Shown: piece after piece, positions 45,018 to 55,645 of the stretch | Numbering within the stretch: the first letter of the stretch is position 1 | Layout: every line of letters begins with the position of its first letter | Assembly: GCF_947090785.1 (NCBI RefSeq) | Contig: NZ_OX352320.1 | Location: 434,001 to 498,000, forward strand | Reading direction: 5' to 3' | Source of the DNA: Rheinheimera sp. MM224 | Lineage (GTDB): Bacteria; Pseudomonadota; Gammaproteobacteria; Enterobacterales; Alteromonadaceae | DNA: 64,000 bases | Notes under the pieces: model-generated | Told to the model about the DNA's origin: nothing | The model's input: only the letters and a program-made list of their open reading frames with translations | Database searches by the model: none | Position numbers and translations under genes: made by a program

Positions 45018-46367
45018 ATGGAACCCTTAGTTCTGATCCATACATTACGTGCTGCTCTGGAGAGCGGTGATTTCTCTGTATTACATATTCGTTTGGCTGA
45101 TACTCACGCAGCCGATTTAGCTGGCGCTTTGGTTGAATTTTCCACTGAACATCAGTGGCAACTATTAAGATGTTTCCCATTAAGCACACAAGCCGAAGTA
45201 TTTAGCTATTTACCTGAAGATCAGCAGGTTGAACTGGCGCATAACGTCAGTCGTCAGGATTTTACTCCTGTGATTCGTCAAATGTCGTCTGATGAACGGG
45301 CCGATTTATTCAATAAATTGTCTGACGCGCAAAAACAAGCTTTGTTACCCGCTTTAGCCCAGGCCGAGCGTGACGATGTATTAAGCTTGTCGGCTTATTC
45401 AGAAGGCACGGCCGGCGCCATTATGAGTTCGGATTACGCCATGTTGTCGCCGGACTTAACCGCTACTCAAGCTATTGAAGTGTTGAGAAACGAAGCGCCT
45501 GATAAAGAAACCATTTACCTGTCTTATGTGGTGGATCAGGAGCGTATTTTGATTGGCGCTTTGTCGTTACGTGAGCTGATTCTGGCGCCAGCTTATGCGC
45601 TGGTCGATGACGTGATGAAACACGATCCTATTCATGTTCATGTTGATACAGCACAGGAAGAAGTGGCGTCATTGGTTGCTAAGTACGACTTAATTGCTAT
45701 TCCTGTGGTCAATGCGCAAGGGCAGTTAGTCGGTATTGTCACACACGATGACGCGATGGACGTAGCAGCTGCCGAAGCTACTGAAGATTTTCACAAAACT
45801 GCCACTATCGGCAAGCTGGAAGGCAGTGTCAGAGATGCCAAAATCAGTCTGTTATATCGCAAACGTGTGGTGTGGCTGGTGGTGCTGGTATTTGGCAATA
45901 TTTTCTCAGGCGCTGGTTTAGCTGCTTTTGAGCACATTATTTCTGAACATATAGCCTTGTTATTTTTCCTGCCATTATTGATTGCCAGCAGCGGTAATGC
46001 CGGTGCTCAGGCTGGTACTTTGATGGTGCGGGCTTTAGCCACTGGCGATATCAAATTACGCCACTGGGGCAAGATGCTCGGTAAAGAAGTGCTGGTGGCC
46101 GGTTTATTAGGGATCACTATGGCTGTTGCTGTGTATGCGCTGGGGTACTGGCGTGGTGGGCTGGATATAGCGCTGGTGGTCGCTGCCACTATGATGATAG
46201 TGGTATTGGTTGGCAGTTTAGTGGGCTTATCTTTACCCTTTTTACTCAGCCGTTTTGGTATGGACCCGGCAACCGCCAGTGGACCTCTGATCACCTCTAT
46301 CGCCGATGTGGCTGGCGTCGTGATTTATTTCTCTATTGCCAGCTGGTATTTACCTGCTTTGGTTTAA
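45018..46367 (+). CDS. mgtE: Magnesium transporter MgtE
   Basis: 449 residues. The N-terminal helical MgtE domain (DLAGALVEF ... QVELAHNVSRQDFTPVIRQMSSDERADLF) precedes two CBS domains (about 135-250; YAMLSPDLTATQAIEVLR, VDDVMKHDPIHVHVDTAQEE, IPVVNAQGQLVGIVTHDDAMDV). Five C-terminal helices form the pore, with PLLIASSGNAGAQAGTLMVRALATGD and the Asp-containing last helices (LITSIADVAGVVIYF). The CBS region senses cytosolic Mg2+. The ATG at 45018 follows GAGGTGAAAAC; the longer frame from 44985 runs through the hairpin and was rejected. Confidence 0.95.
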   Translation: MEPLVLIHTLRAALESGDFSVLHIRLADTHAADLAGALVEFSTEHQWQLLRCFPLSTQAEVFSYLPEDQQVELAHNVSRQDFTPVIRQMSSDERADLFNKLSDAQKQALLPALAQAERDDVLSLSAYSEGTAGAIMSSDYAMLSPDLTATQAIEVLRNEAPDKETIYLSYVVDQERILIGALSLRELILAPAYALVDDVMKHDPIHVHVDTAQEEVASLVAKYDLIAIPVVNAQGQLVGIVTHDDAMDVAAAEATEDFHKTATIGKLEGSVRDAKISLLYRKRVVWLVVLVFGNIFSGAGLAAFEHIISEHIALLFFLPLLIASSGNAGAQAGTLMVRALATGDIKLRHWGKMLGKEVLVAGLLGITMAVAVYALGYWRGGLDIALVVAATMMIVVLVGSLVGLSLPFLLSRFGMDPATASGPLITSIADVAGVVIYFSIASWYLPALV

Positions 46368-46374
46368 TTCGTAA

Positions 46375-46404
46375 GCCAGATCTGCATTAAGTTGCAGATC
46401 TGGC
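46375..46404 (+). terminator. Hairpin after mgtE
   Basis: GCCAGATCTGCA, loop TTAAGT, TGCAGATCTGGC: a perfect 12-bp stem 8 nt after the stop. No T-run follows, so termination may be Rho-assisted. Confidence 0.6.
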
Positions 46405-46440
46405 AATTGCCTGTCTGAAAAAAAGCCGTTACACTCCGCC

Positions 46441-46530
46441 GCGAACCAAGGGGTGCTTTTAGCTGAGACGCCGTCAAACGCGAACCCTTCGAACCTGATC
46501 CGGATCATACCGGCGGAGGGATGGTACTTC
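46441..46530 (+). ncRNA. TPP riboswitch (THI element)
   Basis: All hallmark segments are present in order: AAGGGGTGCTTTTAGCTGAGA (P1/P2 with the CTGAGA box), ACCC, then CGAACCTGATCCGGATCATA and CCGGCGGAGGGATGG closing P4, P5 and P1. It binds thiamin pyrophosphate and shuts down the downstream thiamin uptake operon. The control mode (translation or termination) is not clear, since the expression platform between 46530 and the ATG at 46582 shows no strong terminator. Confidence 0.95.
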
Positions 46531-46581
46531 TGTATTCCTTTTGCTTTGGTGATCCTACTTTTCGATATGGAGTAGAATCAT

Positions 46582-48672
46582 ATGTCTCGAGTTTCTTGTT
46601 TATCCCTGGCCATCCTGGCCGCCTTATCCACAACTGTTGGTGCTGAAGAAAATCCTGCGTCCGAACAGGCTGTAGAGCGTATTCTGGTGCAAGGCGATTT
46701 CCGGCAGCAGCAGTTACAAAAACTGCCTGGCAGTATTCTGGTGTTGAGTCAGCAGGATATCAGCCGTCAGAACGCCCAGCATTTAGATGACTTGTTGCAA
46801 CAAGCCGCCAACGTGAACTTTTCAGCTGGCGCGTCCCGTGGCCGTTTTTTACAAATTCGTGGTATAGGCGAGCGCAGTGAGTTTGTCGACAACATCAATC
46901 CATCGGTTGGTGTGCTGATTGATGGCATTGATTATTCAGCTTTAGGGGTCAGCTCTTTGGCTGATGTGCAGCAAGTGGAGATATTCCGCGGCCCTGAAGC
47001 CACCCGCTTTGGCGCCAATGCGATGGCTGGTATGCTGAATTTGACTTCTAATGCTCCCAGCTTTGAAGGCGAAGGCCAGTTAAGTACCACTGTGGCCAAC
47101 TACGATAGCTACCAACTAAGCGGTGCTTACAGCAATGCGATCAACCAGCAGTGGGCTTATCGTGTAGCTGCTGATCACCAGAGTTCAGACGGTTTTATCG
47201 ATAACAGCTTTTTAAATCGTGACGATACCAACAATATCGACGAAACCTCAGCCCGTGCTGCCTTGCGTTATCTGGCGACAGCCGATCTGACGCTGGACTT
47301 TATTGGTCATTACCGCGATATCAATAATGGTTACGATGTGTTTTCTTTAGATCGCAACCGCACAACCTTATCGGATAAACCAGGGCAAGATGAACAGCAA
47401 AGCCGTGCTTTAGCTATTAAAGCCGATTACCAGGGCTTAAGTTGGGCTAATGTCTACACGCAACTCAGTGGCCTGACTGCCGATACCGACTATGGCTTTG
47501 ATGAAGACTGGAGTTATGAAGGTATTCACCCTGATGGCTACGCGACTACAGACAGATATTTACGGCAGCGTGATCAGTGGAGTCTGGAGCAACGCTTTTT
47601 AGGCAAAGATCAGGCGAATTGGGTTGCCGGCTGGTATGCCAGTGGTCAGCAAACTGATTTAGAACGTCAATTCTGGAACTGGGATTTATGGCAGGCTGCG
47701 CAGTTTTTCAGTGATTTTAAACGTCAAAACCTGGCGTTATTTGGAGAGTGGACCAGCGATTTAGGTGATGGCTGGAGTTTAACCTCTGGCGCCCGCGCTG
47801 AACGTTATGACGACGAATATAGTGACAGCAATGGCATTGCTCAGCAAAACGACGAACTGATGTGGGGCGGCAAACTGAGTTTAAGTTTAGCGGTGACGGA
47901 TTCAGCCAGCTTGTATCTGTTGGGTTCACGAGGTTACAAAGCAGGTGGCGTTAATGGTGAAGCCCTTGGCAAAGCGCAGGGCAGTGGTCTGGATGAGCTG
48001 GCAGATTATTTAAACAGCAAAGCCAATTTTTCGCCTGAAACTTTATGGAATGCCGAGTTTGGTGTCAAAGCCAGTTCTGCTGATCAGAAGATCGTCAGTC
48101 GTGTGGCTTTATTTGCCATGTGGCGTGATGAGATGCAGGTCAATAGTTGGGTCACCCGTGACCAGTCCTTTATTGGTTTTATTGATAACGCAGCATCTGG
48201 CCGTAATCAGGGCCTGGAAGTGGAAAGTCGGGTTCAACTGACGGATAGTTGGACTTTGTTTGCCAATGCGGCCTGGCTTGATAGTGAAATCCGTGGTTTT
48301 GTCACGGAAGAGGGCGTAGATAAGACGGGCCGCGATCAGGCTCATGCGCCAAAGTATCAATACAGTATTAACAGTGAGTGGTTACTGACCTCTGATTTGA
48401 GTTTTAATCTGGGCGTTCAGAGCAAAGCAGCGTTTTATTACTCCGACAGTCACGATTCCCGTTCAGAGCAAATGCACTTAGTGAATTTACGCCTGCAGTA
48501 TCAGTGGGATGATCTGCAACTGGCGCTCTGGAGCCGCAATGCGCTGGATGAAGACTTCGGTGTACGGGGCTTTTACTTTGGTAATGACCCGCGTGACGGC
48601 TACGAGCCTCATACCTATGAACAATTGGGTGAACCACGCCGTATAGGTGTGACCGCCAGCTACCAGTTTTAA
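46582..48672 (+). CDS. TonB-dependent receptor, thiamin uptake
   Basis: 696 residues. Signal peptide of about 22 residues (SRVSCLSLAILAALSTTVGAEE), a TonB-box-like VERILVQGDF, a plug (KLPGSILVLSQQDISRQ, LQIRGIGERSEF, VEIFRGPEATRFGANAMAG) and a barrel ending VTASYQF. It lies immediately behind the TPP riboswitch and ahead of PnuT and a thiamin-kinase-like gene, so thiamin or a precursor is the substrate, as in the Omr1 type of Alteromonadales. The role is inferred from the riboswitch. Confidence 0.93.
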   Translation: MSRVSCLSLAILAALSTTVGAEENPASEQAVERILVQGDFRQQQLQKLPGSILVLSQQDISRQNAQHLDDLLQQAANVNFSAGASRGRFLQIRGIGERSEFVDNINPSVGVLIDGIDYSALGVSSLADVQQVEIFRGPEATRFGANAMAGMLNLTSNAPSFEGEGQLSTTVANYDSYQLSGAYSNAINQQWAYRVAADHQSSDGFIDNSFLNRDDTNNIDETSARAALRYLATADLTLDFIGHYRDINNGYDVFSLDRNRTTLSDKPGQDEQQSRALAIKADYQGLSWANVYTQLSGLTADTDYGFDEDWSYEGIHPDGYATTDRYLRQRDQWSLEQRFLGKDQANWVAGWYASGQQTDLERQFWNWDLWQAAQFFSDFKRQNLALFGEWTSDLGDGWSLTSGARAERYDDEYSDSNGIAQQNDELMWGGKLSLSLAVTDSASLYLLGSRGYKAGGVNGEALGKAQGSGLDELADYLNSKANFSPETLWNAEFGVKASSADQKIVSRVALFAMWRDEMQVNSWVTRDQSFIGFIDNAASGRNQGLEVESRVQLTDSWTLFANAAWLDSEIRGFVTEEGVDKTGRDQAHAPKYQYSINSEWLLTSDLSFNLGVQSKAAFYYSDSHDSRSEQMHLVNLRLQYQWDDLQLALWSRNALDEDFGVRGFYFGNDPRDGYEPHTYEQLGEPRRIGVTASYQF

Positions 48673-48689
48673 GCATGATTTAAGGAATA

Positions 48690-48941
48690 GTGATGAAATT
48701 ATCTATTGAAATCAGTAAGTACCCACTCACCAGTGATTACATTGAGCCTATCAAAGGTTTTATTGAACTGTTAAATACTAACCCTAACGTGCTGGTGATC
48801 ACCAATACGCTGAGTACGCAAGTCTTTGGTGATTACGACGAAGTGATGGCGTTGTTGCAGCAAGGCATTCGCTGGTCTTTTGAAACCTATGGCAAAGTGG
48901 TGTTTGTGGTGAAGTTTCTACACGGTGATTTGCGACCATGA
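48690..48941 (+). CDS. YkoF/MTH1187-like thiamin-binding domain protein
   Basis: 83 residues with a ferredoxin-like pattern (KLSIEISKYPLTSDYIEPIKGFIELL ... VLVITNTLSTQVFGDYDEVMALLQQGI). It resembles the thiamin/HMP-binding domain of YkoF and small MTH1187-type proteins. It overlaps pnuT by 4 nt. In this operon it probably binds thiamin or HMP in the cytoplasm; a direct role is unproven. Confidence 0.75.
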   Translation: MMKLSIEISKYPLTSDYIEPIKGFIELLNTNPNVLVITNTLSTQVFGDYDEVMALLQQGIRWSFETYGKVVFVVKFLHGDLRP

Positions 48942-49564
48942 CGGAATCCTGGTGGCAGCTGTTTAGCGGCTGGCAAACCTTGACTCAGCTGGAACTGGCT
49001 GCGACTTTGTCAGCGCTGGCTTATGTGTTGCTGGCGATGCGGCAAAGTTTATGGTGCTGGCCAGCTGCTTTGCTCAGCACTCTGTTATATACCCATATTA
49101 TGTGGCATTCAGCACTGTTATCCGATGCGTTGCTGCAGCTGTATTATGCCGGTATGGCGTTGTATGGCTGGTACAGCTGGCGTCAGCAGAAACAGCAATT
49201 ACCAGCAGGGCAGTCCGGTATGACCGAGTGGTCAGCCAGTACTCATCTGAACTTAATTGGTGGCACAGCTATAGCTGGGCTGATATTAGGTTATCTGATG
49301 GACCAGTACACTCATGCTGATTTTGCCTACATAGATGCACAAACCACGGCCTTTAGTGTGATGACCACTTATCTGGTCGCTCGCAAAGTGGTGTCGAACT
49401 GGTTGTACTGGGTGGTGATCGATGCCATCTGTATTTATGTTTATATACAAAAACATCTGTATTTTACGACGGCACTTTTTGTACTCTATACCATTATTGC
49501 CCTGATCGGATTTTTTGTATGGCGCAGCAGCTATCAGCAACAACAGCAGACCCATCCCGTGTGA
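48938..49564 (+). CDS. pnuT: PnuT/PnuC-family thiamin transporter
   Basis: 208 residues, about seven membrane helices. PnuC family signature in the second half (VARKVVSNWLYWVVIDAICIYVYIQKHLYFTTALFVLYTIIALIGFFVW) and an early aromatic pair (LLQLYYAGMALYGWYSWRQQ). PnuC proteins usually carry nicotinamide riboside; members under a TPP riboswitch (PnuT) carry thiamin by facilitated diffusion, trapped by phosphorylation. The neighbouring kinase gene fits that scheme. Confidence 0.9.
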   Translation: MTESWWQLFSGWQTLTQLELAATLSALAYVLLAMRQSLWCWPAALLSTLLYTHIMWHSALLSDALLQLYYAGMALYGWYSWRQQKQQLPAGQSGMTEWSASTHLNLIGGTAIAGLILGYLMDQYTHADFAYIDAQTTAFSVMTTYLVARKVVSNWLYWVVIDAICIYVYIQKHLYFTTALFVLYTIIALIGFFVWRSSYQQQQQTHPV

Positions 49565-50412
49565 TCTGGCATTTATGCCAGCAGCTGGAGTTTTTTGCTG
49601 ATCACAAGCCTGTGCTGCTCAAGCAACTGACACAAGGCAAAAGAACCAGCTCCTATCAGGTGCAAACCGACAGAGGGCATTACGTGTTACGGCATTATGG
49701 TCCGTCCGTATTAGGAGTGTGCCGACAACAGGAGTTACGTTGTCAGCATGCTGCAGCCGCTGCTGGACTGGCGCCAGCGCCTTTGTGTCTGAACAATCAT
49801 CAGCGGATGCTGATCACTGAATTTTTACCTGAGGCTTTGCCACCTTCGGCTGCCTACATTCGAAAGAACCTTCCGGCATTAGCCCAAAAACTGGCGACTT
49901 TACATCAGTTGCCTGTGCAAACTGCTGTGCTTGACCCTTGGCTTTACTTACAACAATTGAAAAAGCAGCTGGAACCTCACTGGACTGCTGAAGCGGAAAA
50001 AATCTGGTCACCTTTAATAACTGCAGCTCGTGATCTGCAGTATTTTCAGGCTGATATTGGTTTGTGTCATATGGATTTGCATGCGCAGAATATGTTGCTG
50101 TGGCAGCAAAAGTTATGGCTGATTGATTTTGAATACTGCCAGTTAGCGGACGTGGTCTTTGATTTAGTAGCGTTGATAGTACAGTTTGATTTATCGGACA
50201 CAGAACAACAGCAACTGCTTGATAGTTACAGAGCTTCCAGGGGCGCATCCTGCAGTGTGCAGTTAATGGAAAAAGTAGCTTTGGCTAAAGTGGTGTATTC
50301 AGGTTTTTGTTGGTTATGGTACTGGCAGGAAGAATTAGAAAATCAGGATCCCAGATACAAACAAGCCGCAGCAGACTGTTACCAGCTTTTACTGCGGCTT
50401 GTTCAGAGCTAG
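49519..50412 (+). CDS. Thiamin kinase-like phosphotransferase (APH/choline kinase fold)
   Basis: 297 residues. The aminoglycoside phosphotransferase fold shows the ATP lobe (KQLTQGKRTSSYQVQTDRGHYVLRHYG), catalytic loop CHMDLHAQNMLL (Asp near 187) and metal-binding LIDFEYCQLADVVFDLV (Asp near 206). It overlaps pnuT by 46 nt; a later in-frame start at about 49546-49580 is possible but lacks a clear start codon with binding site. Within a TPP-controlled operon it most likely phosphorylates imported thiamin and so traps it. Confidence 0.85.
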   Translation: MAQQLSATTADPSRVIWHLCQQLEFFADHKPVLLKQLTQGKRTSSYQVQTDRGHYVLRHYGPSVLGVCRQQELRCQHAAAAAGLAPAPLCLNNHQRMLITEFLPEALPPSAAYIRKNLPALAQKLATLHQLPVQTAVLDPWLYLQQLKKQLEPHWTAEAEKIWSPLITAARDLQYFQADIGLCHMDLHAQNMLLWQQKLWLIDFEYCQLADVVFDLVALIVQFDLSDTEQQQLLDSYRASRGASCSVQLMEKVALAKVVYSGFCWLWYWQEELENQDPRYKQAAADCYQLLLRLVQS

Positions 50413-50416
50413 AAGG

Positions 50417-50599
50417 TTAAAGCCCGCCTAATCGCTCGGCCAGAATCTTGTAGCGTTTTACATCTTCCTCATCAAACACAGGTTTGCCTTGTTCATCCTT
50501 ACCATTGGCCACCAGCAGATTTTCGCGAGCCAAGCGCTCGACGCGGATCTCCTGAATGCCTAAAAAGGCGGCGACTTGTGCAACGTTGAGTATTGCCAT
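50417..50599 (-). CDS. Small excisionase/MerR-like DNA-binding protein
   Basis: 60 residues: NVAQVAAFLGIQEIRVERLARENLL forms a helix-turn-helix of the excisionase/MerR N-terminal type, followed by VFDEEDVKRYK, the usual wing sequence. ATG behind AGGAACTC. It ends 4 nt from the end of the thiamin kinase gene. No phage genes are nearby, so it is more likely a small regulator than an excisionase. Confidence 0.7.
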   Translation of the reverse strand: MAILNVAQVAAFLGIQEIRVERLARENLLVANGKDEQGKPVFDEEDVKRYKILAERLGGL

Positions 50600-51017
50600 A
50601 ATGAGTTCCTGCAGTAATTACTTCAATTAAGTTAAGCTGATATTTTTGTTTTTGTGAATAAAGTTCAAACAAGCACAGATGTTTTACTCACTTTTTTGCA
50701 GAGTGACAACTCAGTAGGCTGTGAATTTTGTGTTTTTTTGTTTTTTTCTTGGCTTTATGCCGGTTACATCCTGTTTTCATCAGCAAAAACTGGTTTTTAG
50801 CAAAATGAAGTGATGACTCTGGTGCTGGTCTTTTATTTATTCCTCTTGTCTCATCGACGCTGTAATCTGTCTGGACAAAAACAGGTGTGCTAGGTATAAC
50901 AAACTGAACTACCTGATAATTTCTGTGCTAATTGTCATCACCTTTACACAGAATTGAACTATGGTAAATAACAAAACATAAATCCAACACGCAACAATTC
51001 GAATTTGGGTAAACACT
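50600..51017. other. AT-rich intergenic region before nhaB
   Basis: 418 bp with no convincing gene on either strand. It should hold the nhaB promoter and the divergent promoter of the small regulator. T-rich runs (TTTTTTTGTTTTTTTC near 50740) are visible, with no strong palindrome. Confidence 0.4.
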
Positions 51018-52607
51018 ATGAAACCATCAGGCATGGCTTTGGCCTTGTACAATAACTTTCTCGGGCAGGCGCCAAACTGGTACAAACTAAGTATCATCGC
51101 TTTTCTTTTTATTAACCCCATTTTGTTTTTGCAAAACCCCTATATAGCGGGTTGGGCTTTAGTAGTTGAGTTTATTTTCACTCTGGCGATGGCATTAAAA
51201 TGTTATCCATTACAGCCTGGTGGCTTGTTGGTGTTGCAGGCCATAGTGATGGGCATGACCAGTACCACTAAGGTGATGCACGAAATTGAAGTGAATATCG
51301 AAGTGATTTTGCTGCTGGTCTTTATGGTGGCAGGTATTCACTTTGTTAAAGACTTGCTGTTGTTTGTCTTTACCAAGTTGTTGATCCGCGTGCGTTCAAA
51401 AACCAATTTATCTTTAGCTTTTGTCTGTATGGCCGCGTTTTTATCTGCCTTTTTAGATGCATTAACAGTAGTCGCTGTGATTATTGCTGTAGGCATAGGC
51501 TTTTATGCGATTTACCACAAAATATCCTCTGGCAAAAAATTCCCTGATCCACACAACCATAATGAAGATTGTGACGTTGCCGAATTATCCCGTGCGGATT
51601 TAGATGCGTTTCGTGGCTTTTTACGTAACCTGCTGATGCATGCTGGTGTCGGCACGGCCTTAGGTGGCGTGTCCACTATGGTCGGTGAGCCACAAAATCT
51701 GATTATTGCTGAAGCTGTTGGTTGGGGGTTTAGCGAGTTTGCCTTACGTATGGCTGCGGTCAGTATACCTGTGCTGATTGCTGGATTATTAACGACTATA
51801 GTACTGGAAAAATTCCGTTTATTCGATTTTGGCGTACGTTTACCTGTAGCAGTGCAGGATGTATTGATTGCTTATGATAATTATCAGACCGAACGTATGA
51901 CGGCATCTGATGTCAGTAAATTATGGGTTCAGAGTATTATCGCTATTTTGCTGGTTATTTGTTTAAGTCTGCATTTGGCTTCAGTTGGCTTAATAGGTCT
52001 AATGGTGATTATTCTTGCGACCACTTTTTGTGGCGTGACTGAAGAGCATGCGATAGGTAAAGCCTTTCAGGAAGCCTTACCTTTTACCTCTTTACTGGTG
52101 GTGTTTTTTGCCGTAGTGGCCGTAATAATCGACCAGCATTTATTTAAACCTGTGATTGATTTTGTTTTGACCTTTGATGGTCAGAAACAAATGGCAGTGC
52201 TGTTTATGGCCAATGGCTTGTTATCCATGGTCAGTGATAATGTGTTTGTCGGTACCGTCTATATCAATGAAGTGAAATCTGCCTGGGAAGCAGGCACCAT
52301 CAGTCGTGAACAGTTTGAAATGCTGGCTATTGCGATTAATGCCGGCACCAACCTGCCAAGTGTGGCCACGCCTAATGGACAAGCAGCATTTTTATTCCTG
52401 CTGACCAGTGCTCTGGCTCCGTTAATCCGCTTGTCCTATATGAAAATGGTCTGGATGGCAGTGCCTTACACTATAGTGTTGGCGATAGTGGGTTTACTTA
52501 GCACCACCTTTTTGCTGCCTGAAGTGACACATTGGCTTTATGCCGCAGGCTGGATCCATCACTATGATGCCGCAGCGGCTGCCGCAGCAGTAGCGACAGG
52601 GCACTAA
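51018..52607 (+). CDS. nhaB: Na+/H+ antiporter NhaB
   Basis: 529 residues, about 12 membrane helices. Family match from the start ([24 protein letters not shown]) through [36 protein letters not shown] to [33 protein letters not shown]. It exports sodium in exchange for protons. The Mrp antiporter operon follows, so this region is devoted to sodium and pH balance. Confidence 0.96.
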   Translation: MKPSGMALALYNNFLGQAPNWYKLSIIAFLFINPILFLQNPYIAGWALVVEFIFTLAMALKCYPLQPGGLLVLQAIVMGMTSTTKVMHEIEVNIEVILLLVFMVAGIHFVKDLLLFVFTKLLIRVRSKTNLSLAFVCMAAFLSAFLDALTVVAVIIAVGIGFYAIYHKISSGKKFPDPHNHNEDCDVAELSRADLDAFRGFLRNLLMHAGVGTALGGVSTMVGEPQNLIIAEAVGWGFSEFALRMAAVSIPVLIAGLLTTIVLEKFRLFDFGVRLPVAVQDVLIAYDNYQTERMTASDVSKLWVQSIIAILLVICLSLHLASVGLIGLMVIILATTFCGVTEEHAIGKAFQEALPFTSLLVVFFAVVAVIIDQHLFKPVIDFVLTFDGQKQMAVLFMANGLLSMVSDNVFVGTVYINEVKSAWEAGTISREQFEMLAIAINAGTNLPSVATPNGQAAFLFLLTSALAPLIRLSYMKMVWMAVPYTIVLAIVGLLSTTFLLPEVTHWLYAAGWIHHYDAAAAAAAVATGH

Positions 52608-52615
52608 GTTGTTAT

Positions 52616-52650
52616 GGATCAGAGGGCTATTCCTCTGATCCTTTGTTTTT
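52616..52650 (+). terminator. Rho-independent terminator after nhaB
   Basis: GGATCAGAGG, loop GCTATT, CCTCTGATCC then TTTGTTTTT, 9 nt after the stop. The remaining 196 bp to mrpA hold the mrp promoter and no gene. Confidence 0.88.
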
Positions 52651-52846
52651 CCCTCTTCAGCTTGTCATCCACCAGAACGTCTGGACAGCCTTGGTTCGGA
52701 AAGGTATAAAGTACAGCATGTAAACTTTTCAGGGTATTTCACCCTCTGTCTGGCGCAAAAAAGTTGATTGCTTGCCACACCGCTTAGGTCGTTTTCTTTG
52801 TCGATGAAAATGAACGCCATTAAGCCTGCAAAGAGGACGCAAGACC

Positions 52847-55645
52847 ATGATTGAACTTCTGTTTTTAGTCTTATTCCCCTTACTCGGTTCCTTAGTGCCA
52901 GTGCTGACGATGCGCTGGTCCCGTAGCTATAGCTCCTTAGCCACAGCGATATTGCCTGCTGCTGCATTCGCTCTTGTGTTGCACCTTGCGCCTGCCGTGT
53001 TTGCCGGTGAAACCTTATTTTATAAATTACCCTGGGTCGAAGCTTTGGGCTTGTCCTTAAGTTTCCGTTTGGATGGGTTATCACTGCTGTTTGTATTTTT
53101 GATCCTGGGCATTGGTTTGCTGGTGATCTTATACGCCCGTTATTATCTGGCGGCTAAAGATTCGATGGCACGTTTCTACGGCTTTTTAATGCTGTTTATG
53201 ACGGCCATGCTTGGCATAGTGTTGTCGAATAATCTGATACAGCTGTGGGTATTTTGGGAGCTAACCAGTATCAGCTCCTTCTTATTGATTAGTTTTTGGT
53301 GGCACAGAGCGGATGCGAGGGTAGGGGCCCGTATGGCGTTAACCATCACAGGCTTTGGTGGTTTGGCTTTATTGGCCGGTATTTTATTGATTGGCCAGGT
53401 GCTGGGAAGTTTTGAGCTGGATGTAGTGTTATCTCAAGCTGCTATGTTGCAGCAGCACAGCTTGTATCCGGTAATTTTAATTCTGGTGCTGTTAGGTGCA
53501 TTTACTAAATCGGCCCAGTTCCCGTTTCATTTCTGGTTACCTAATGCGATGTCGGCGCCGACCCCAGTCAGTGCTTATTTGCATTCAGCCACTATGGTTA
53601 AAGCCGGTATTTTTTTGCTGGCGCGGATGTATCCGTTATTAGCTGGCTCAGATTTATGGTTTTTATTGGTCACTATTACCGGTATGACGACACTGTTGGT
53701 CGGAGCTTATCTCGCCTTGTTCCAGCACGATTTAAAAGGCCTGCTGGCCTATTCGACCATCAGTCATTTAGGCCTGATTACCTTGTTGCTTGGCTTAGAC
53801 ACAGACTTAGCAACAGTGGCGGCAATTTTCCATATTATCAATCACGCTATTTTTAAAGCTTCGTTGTTTATGGCCGCCGGTATTATCGACCATGAATCCG
53901 GTTCGCGGGATATGCGAAAACTGAACGGCCTCTGGCAATTTATGCCGGTAACAGCCACGCTCGCTATGGTGGCCTCTGCGTCTATGGCTGGTGTGCCTTT
54001 ACTCAATGGCTTCCTGTCCAAAGAGATGTTTTTTGCCGAAACTTTGCATCAAGACGTATTGGGCGCTTTGTCCTGGTTGATCCCTGTATTAGCGACTTTG
54101 GCCGCCACTTTATCTGTGGCTTATTCAGCCCGCTTTATCCATGACGTATTTTTTAATGGCCAGCCGAAAGGCTTACCCCGCACTCCACATGAACCTCCTC
54201 GTTATATGCGGGTTCCGGTCGAAATCTTAGTGGCACTTTGTATTCTGGTGGGTTTAGCTCCGCAGTACATAGTGGGGGATTTATTGGCCGTTGCATCCAG
54301 TGCAGCGCTGGGTGGGCCTTTACCTGAATACAGTTTGTCGATTTGGCATGGCGTGAACCTGCCACTGCTGATGAGTGTGATGGCGATGACTTTAGGTATT
54401 TTGTTGTACTTGAATCGCAAACACTTATTTCGTTTCCAGGCCGAGTTGCCCGAGCTGAATCCTTTGCAACTCTTTGAGCAGAAGATAAAAGCTTTATTAA
54501 CTGCAGCACAACAGTGGCACCAGAAGTTTGAGTCTTCTGAATTGCAACGCTATTTGTTGTGGATGTTCCTGATTGTTATAGTTCTGCTGATTTGGCCACT
54601 CCAGCAAATGGGCCAGTTTACGCGACATAACACTATGTTACCTATAGATGGACTGATGTTAACTGCTGTGCTGGTCACTATCATCGCCGCTTTTGCAACC
54701 GTCTTGTGTCAGCGTCAGCGTTTATTGGCCTTGGTGATGATTTCCGTCGTGGGTTTGGTTGTAACGCTGATTTTTGTGCGTTTTTCAGCACCGGATCTGG
54801 CGTTAACTCAATTGTCTGTTGAAGTGGTGACCATAGTACTGCTGATGTTGGCGCTGTTTTTCCTGCCGCATAAAATCAGCAGAGCATCCAATGCTGGCCG
54901 GCTTATTCGTGATGGTGCTATAGCCTCTGTCTGTGGTGTGGTGATTGGCAGTTTAAGTTACGCCATGATGCTGGAACCGCAGCAACGCATCTCCGACTTT
55001 TTCCTGGCTAATGCCAAAACGGGCGGCGGCGGTTATAACGTCGTCAATGTGATTCTGGTCGACTTCCGTGGTTTTGATACCTTGGGCGAAATTACCGTAT
55101 TGGGTATTGCCGCTTTAGGCATCTTCAAGTTATTAACCCGTTTGCCTTTATTTAAACCCAGTTCAGATGCCGAAGGGCGGCAATGGGCGCTGGATAAACA
55201 TCCTATGCTGCTGGCTGTGGTGTCACAGGCCTTATTGCCTTTGGCGCTGCTGGTATCGGTTTATATCTTTTTCCGTGGTCACAACTTACCAGGCGGTGGA
55301 TTTGTGGCGGGTTTAATTACGGCTATCGCTATTATTTTGCAGTATGTGGCTCAAGGCGTGGATTGGGTAAAACAGCGACTCACTCTGGAGTACCACAGGC
55401 TGGTTGCCGCTGGTGTACTGATTTCCGCCCTGACAGGCGCCGCCAGCTGGCTATTTGAGCGACCTTTTTTAACCTCCTGGTTTGATTACTTCCAGTTACC
55501 GCTTTTAGGCGAAATTGAGCTGGCCAGCGCCATCGCTTTTGATTTAGGGGTTTATCTGACAGTAGTGGGGTCTACGCTGATGATTTTGGCCAATCTGGGC
55601 AAAATGACTACAGATCACAGACCTGTGCATGAGGGGCAAAACTAA
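52847..55645 (+). CDS. mrpA: Mrp/Mnh Na+/H+ antiporter, fused A and B subunits
   Basis: 932 residues, very hydrophobic. The NuoL-like MrpA part has the proton-channel core ([64 protein letters not shown]). The C-terminal 130 residues ([30 protein letters not shown]) are the MrpB domain, so A and B are one protein, as in group 2 Mrp systems. It drives Na+ (and perhaps K+) export with protons moving in. First gene of a six-gene operon; it overlaps mrpC by 1 nt. Confidence 0.95.
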   Translation: MIELLFLVLFPLLGSLVPVLTMRWSRSYSSLATAILPAAAFALVLHLAPAVFAGETLFYKLPWVEALGLSLSFRLDGLSLLFVFLILGIGLLVILYARYYLAAKDSMARFYGFLMLFMTAMLGIVLSNNLIQLWVFWELTSISSFLLISFWWHRADARVGARMALTITGFGGLALLAGILLIGQVLGSFELDVVLSQAAMLQQHSLYPVILILVLLGAFTKSAQFPFHFWLPNAMSAPTPVSAYLHSATMVKAGIFLLARMYPLLAGSDLWFLLVTITGMTTLLVGAYLALFQHDLKGLLAYSTISHLGLITLLLGLDTDLATVAAIFHIINHAIFKASLFMAAGIIDHESGSRDMRKLNGLWQFMPVTATLAMVASASMAGVPLLNGFLSKEMFFAETLHQDVLGALSWLIPVLATLAATLSVAYSARFIHDVFFNGQPKGLPRTPHEPPRYMRVPVEILVALCILVGLAPQYIVGDLLAVASSAALGGPLPEYSLSIWHGVNLPLLMSVMAMTLGILLYLNRKHLFRFQAELPELNPLQLFEQKIKALLTAAQQWHQKFESSELQRYLLWMFLIVIVLLIWPLQQMGQFTRHNTMLPIDGLMLTAVLVTIIAAFATVLCQRQRLLALVMISVVGLVVTLIFVRFSAPDLALTQLSVEVVTIVLLMLALFFLPHKISRASNAGRLIRDGAIASVCGVVIGSLSYAMMLEPQQRISDFFLANAKTGGGGYNVVNVILVDFRGFDTLGEITVLGIAALGIFKLLTRLPLFKPSSDAEGRQWALDKHPMLLAVVSQALLPLALLVSVYIFFRGHNLPGGGFVAGLITAIAIILQYVAQGVDWVKQRLTLEYHRLVAAGVLISALTGAASWLFERPFLTSWFDYFQLPLLGEIELASAIAFDLGVYLTVVGSTLMILANLGKMTTDHRPVHEGQN

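Noticed and set aside
50417..50599. Phage excisionase
   Set aside because: The helix-turn-helix is of that type, but there is no integrase, attachment site or other phage gene nearby.
52665..53084. 139-codon minus-strand frame at the start of mrpA
   Set aside because: Lies opposite the start of mrpA and reads as a shadow of it with basic, low-complexity composition.
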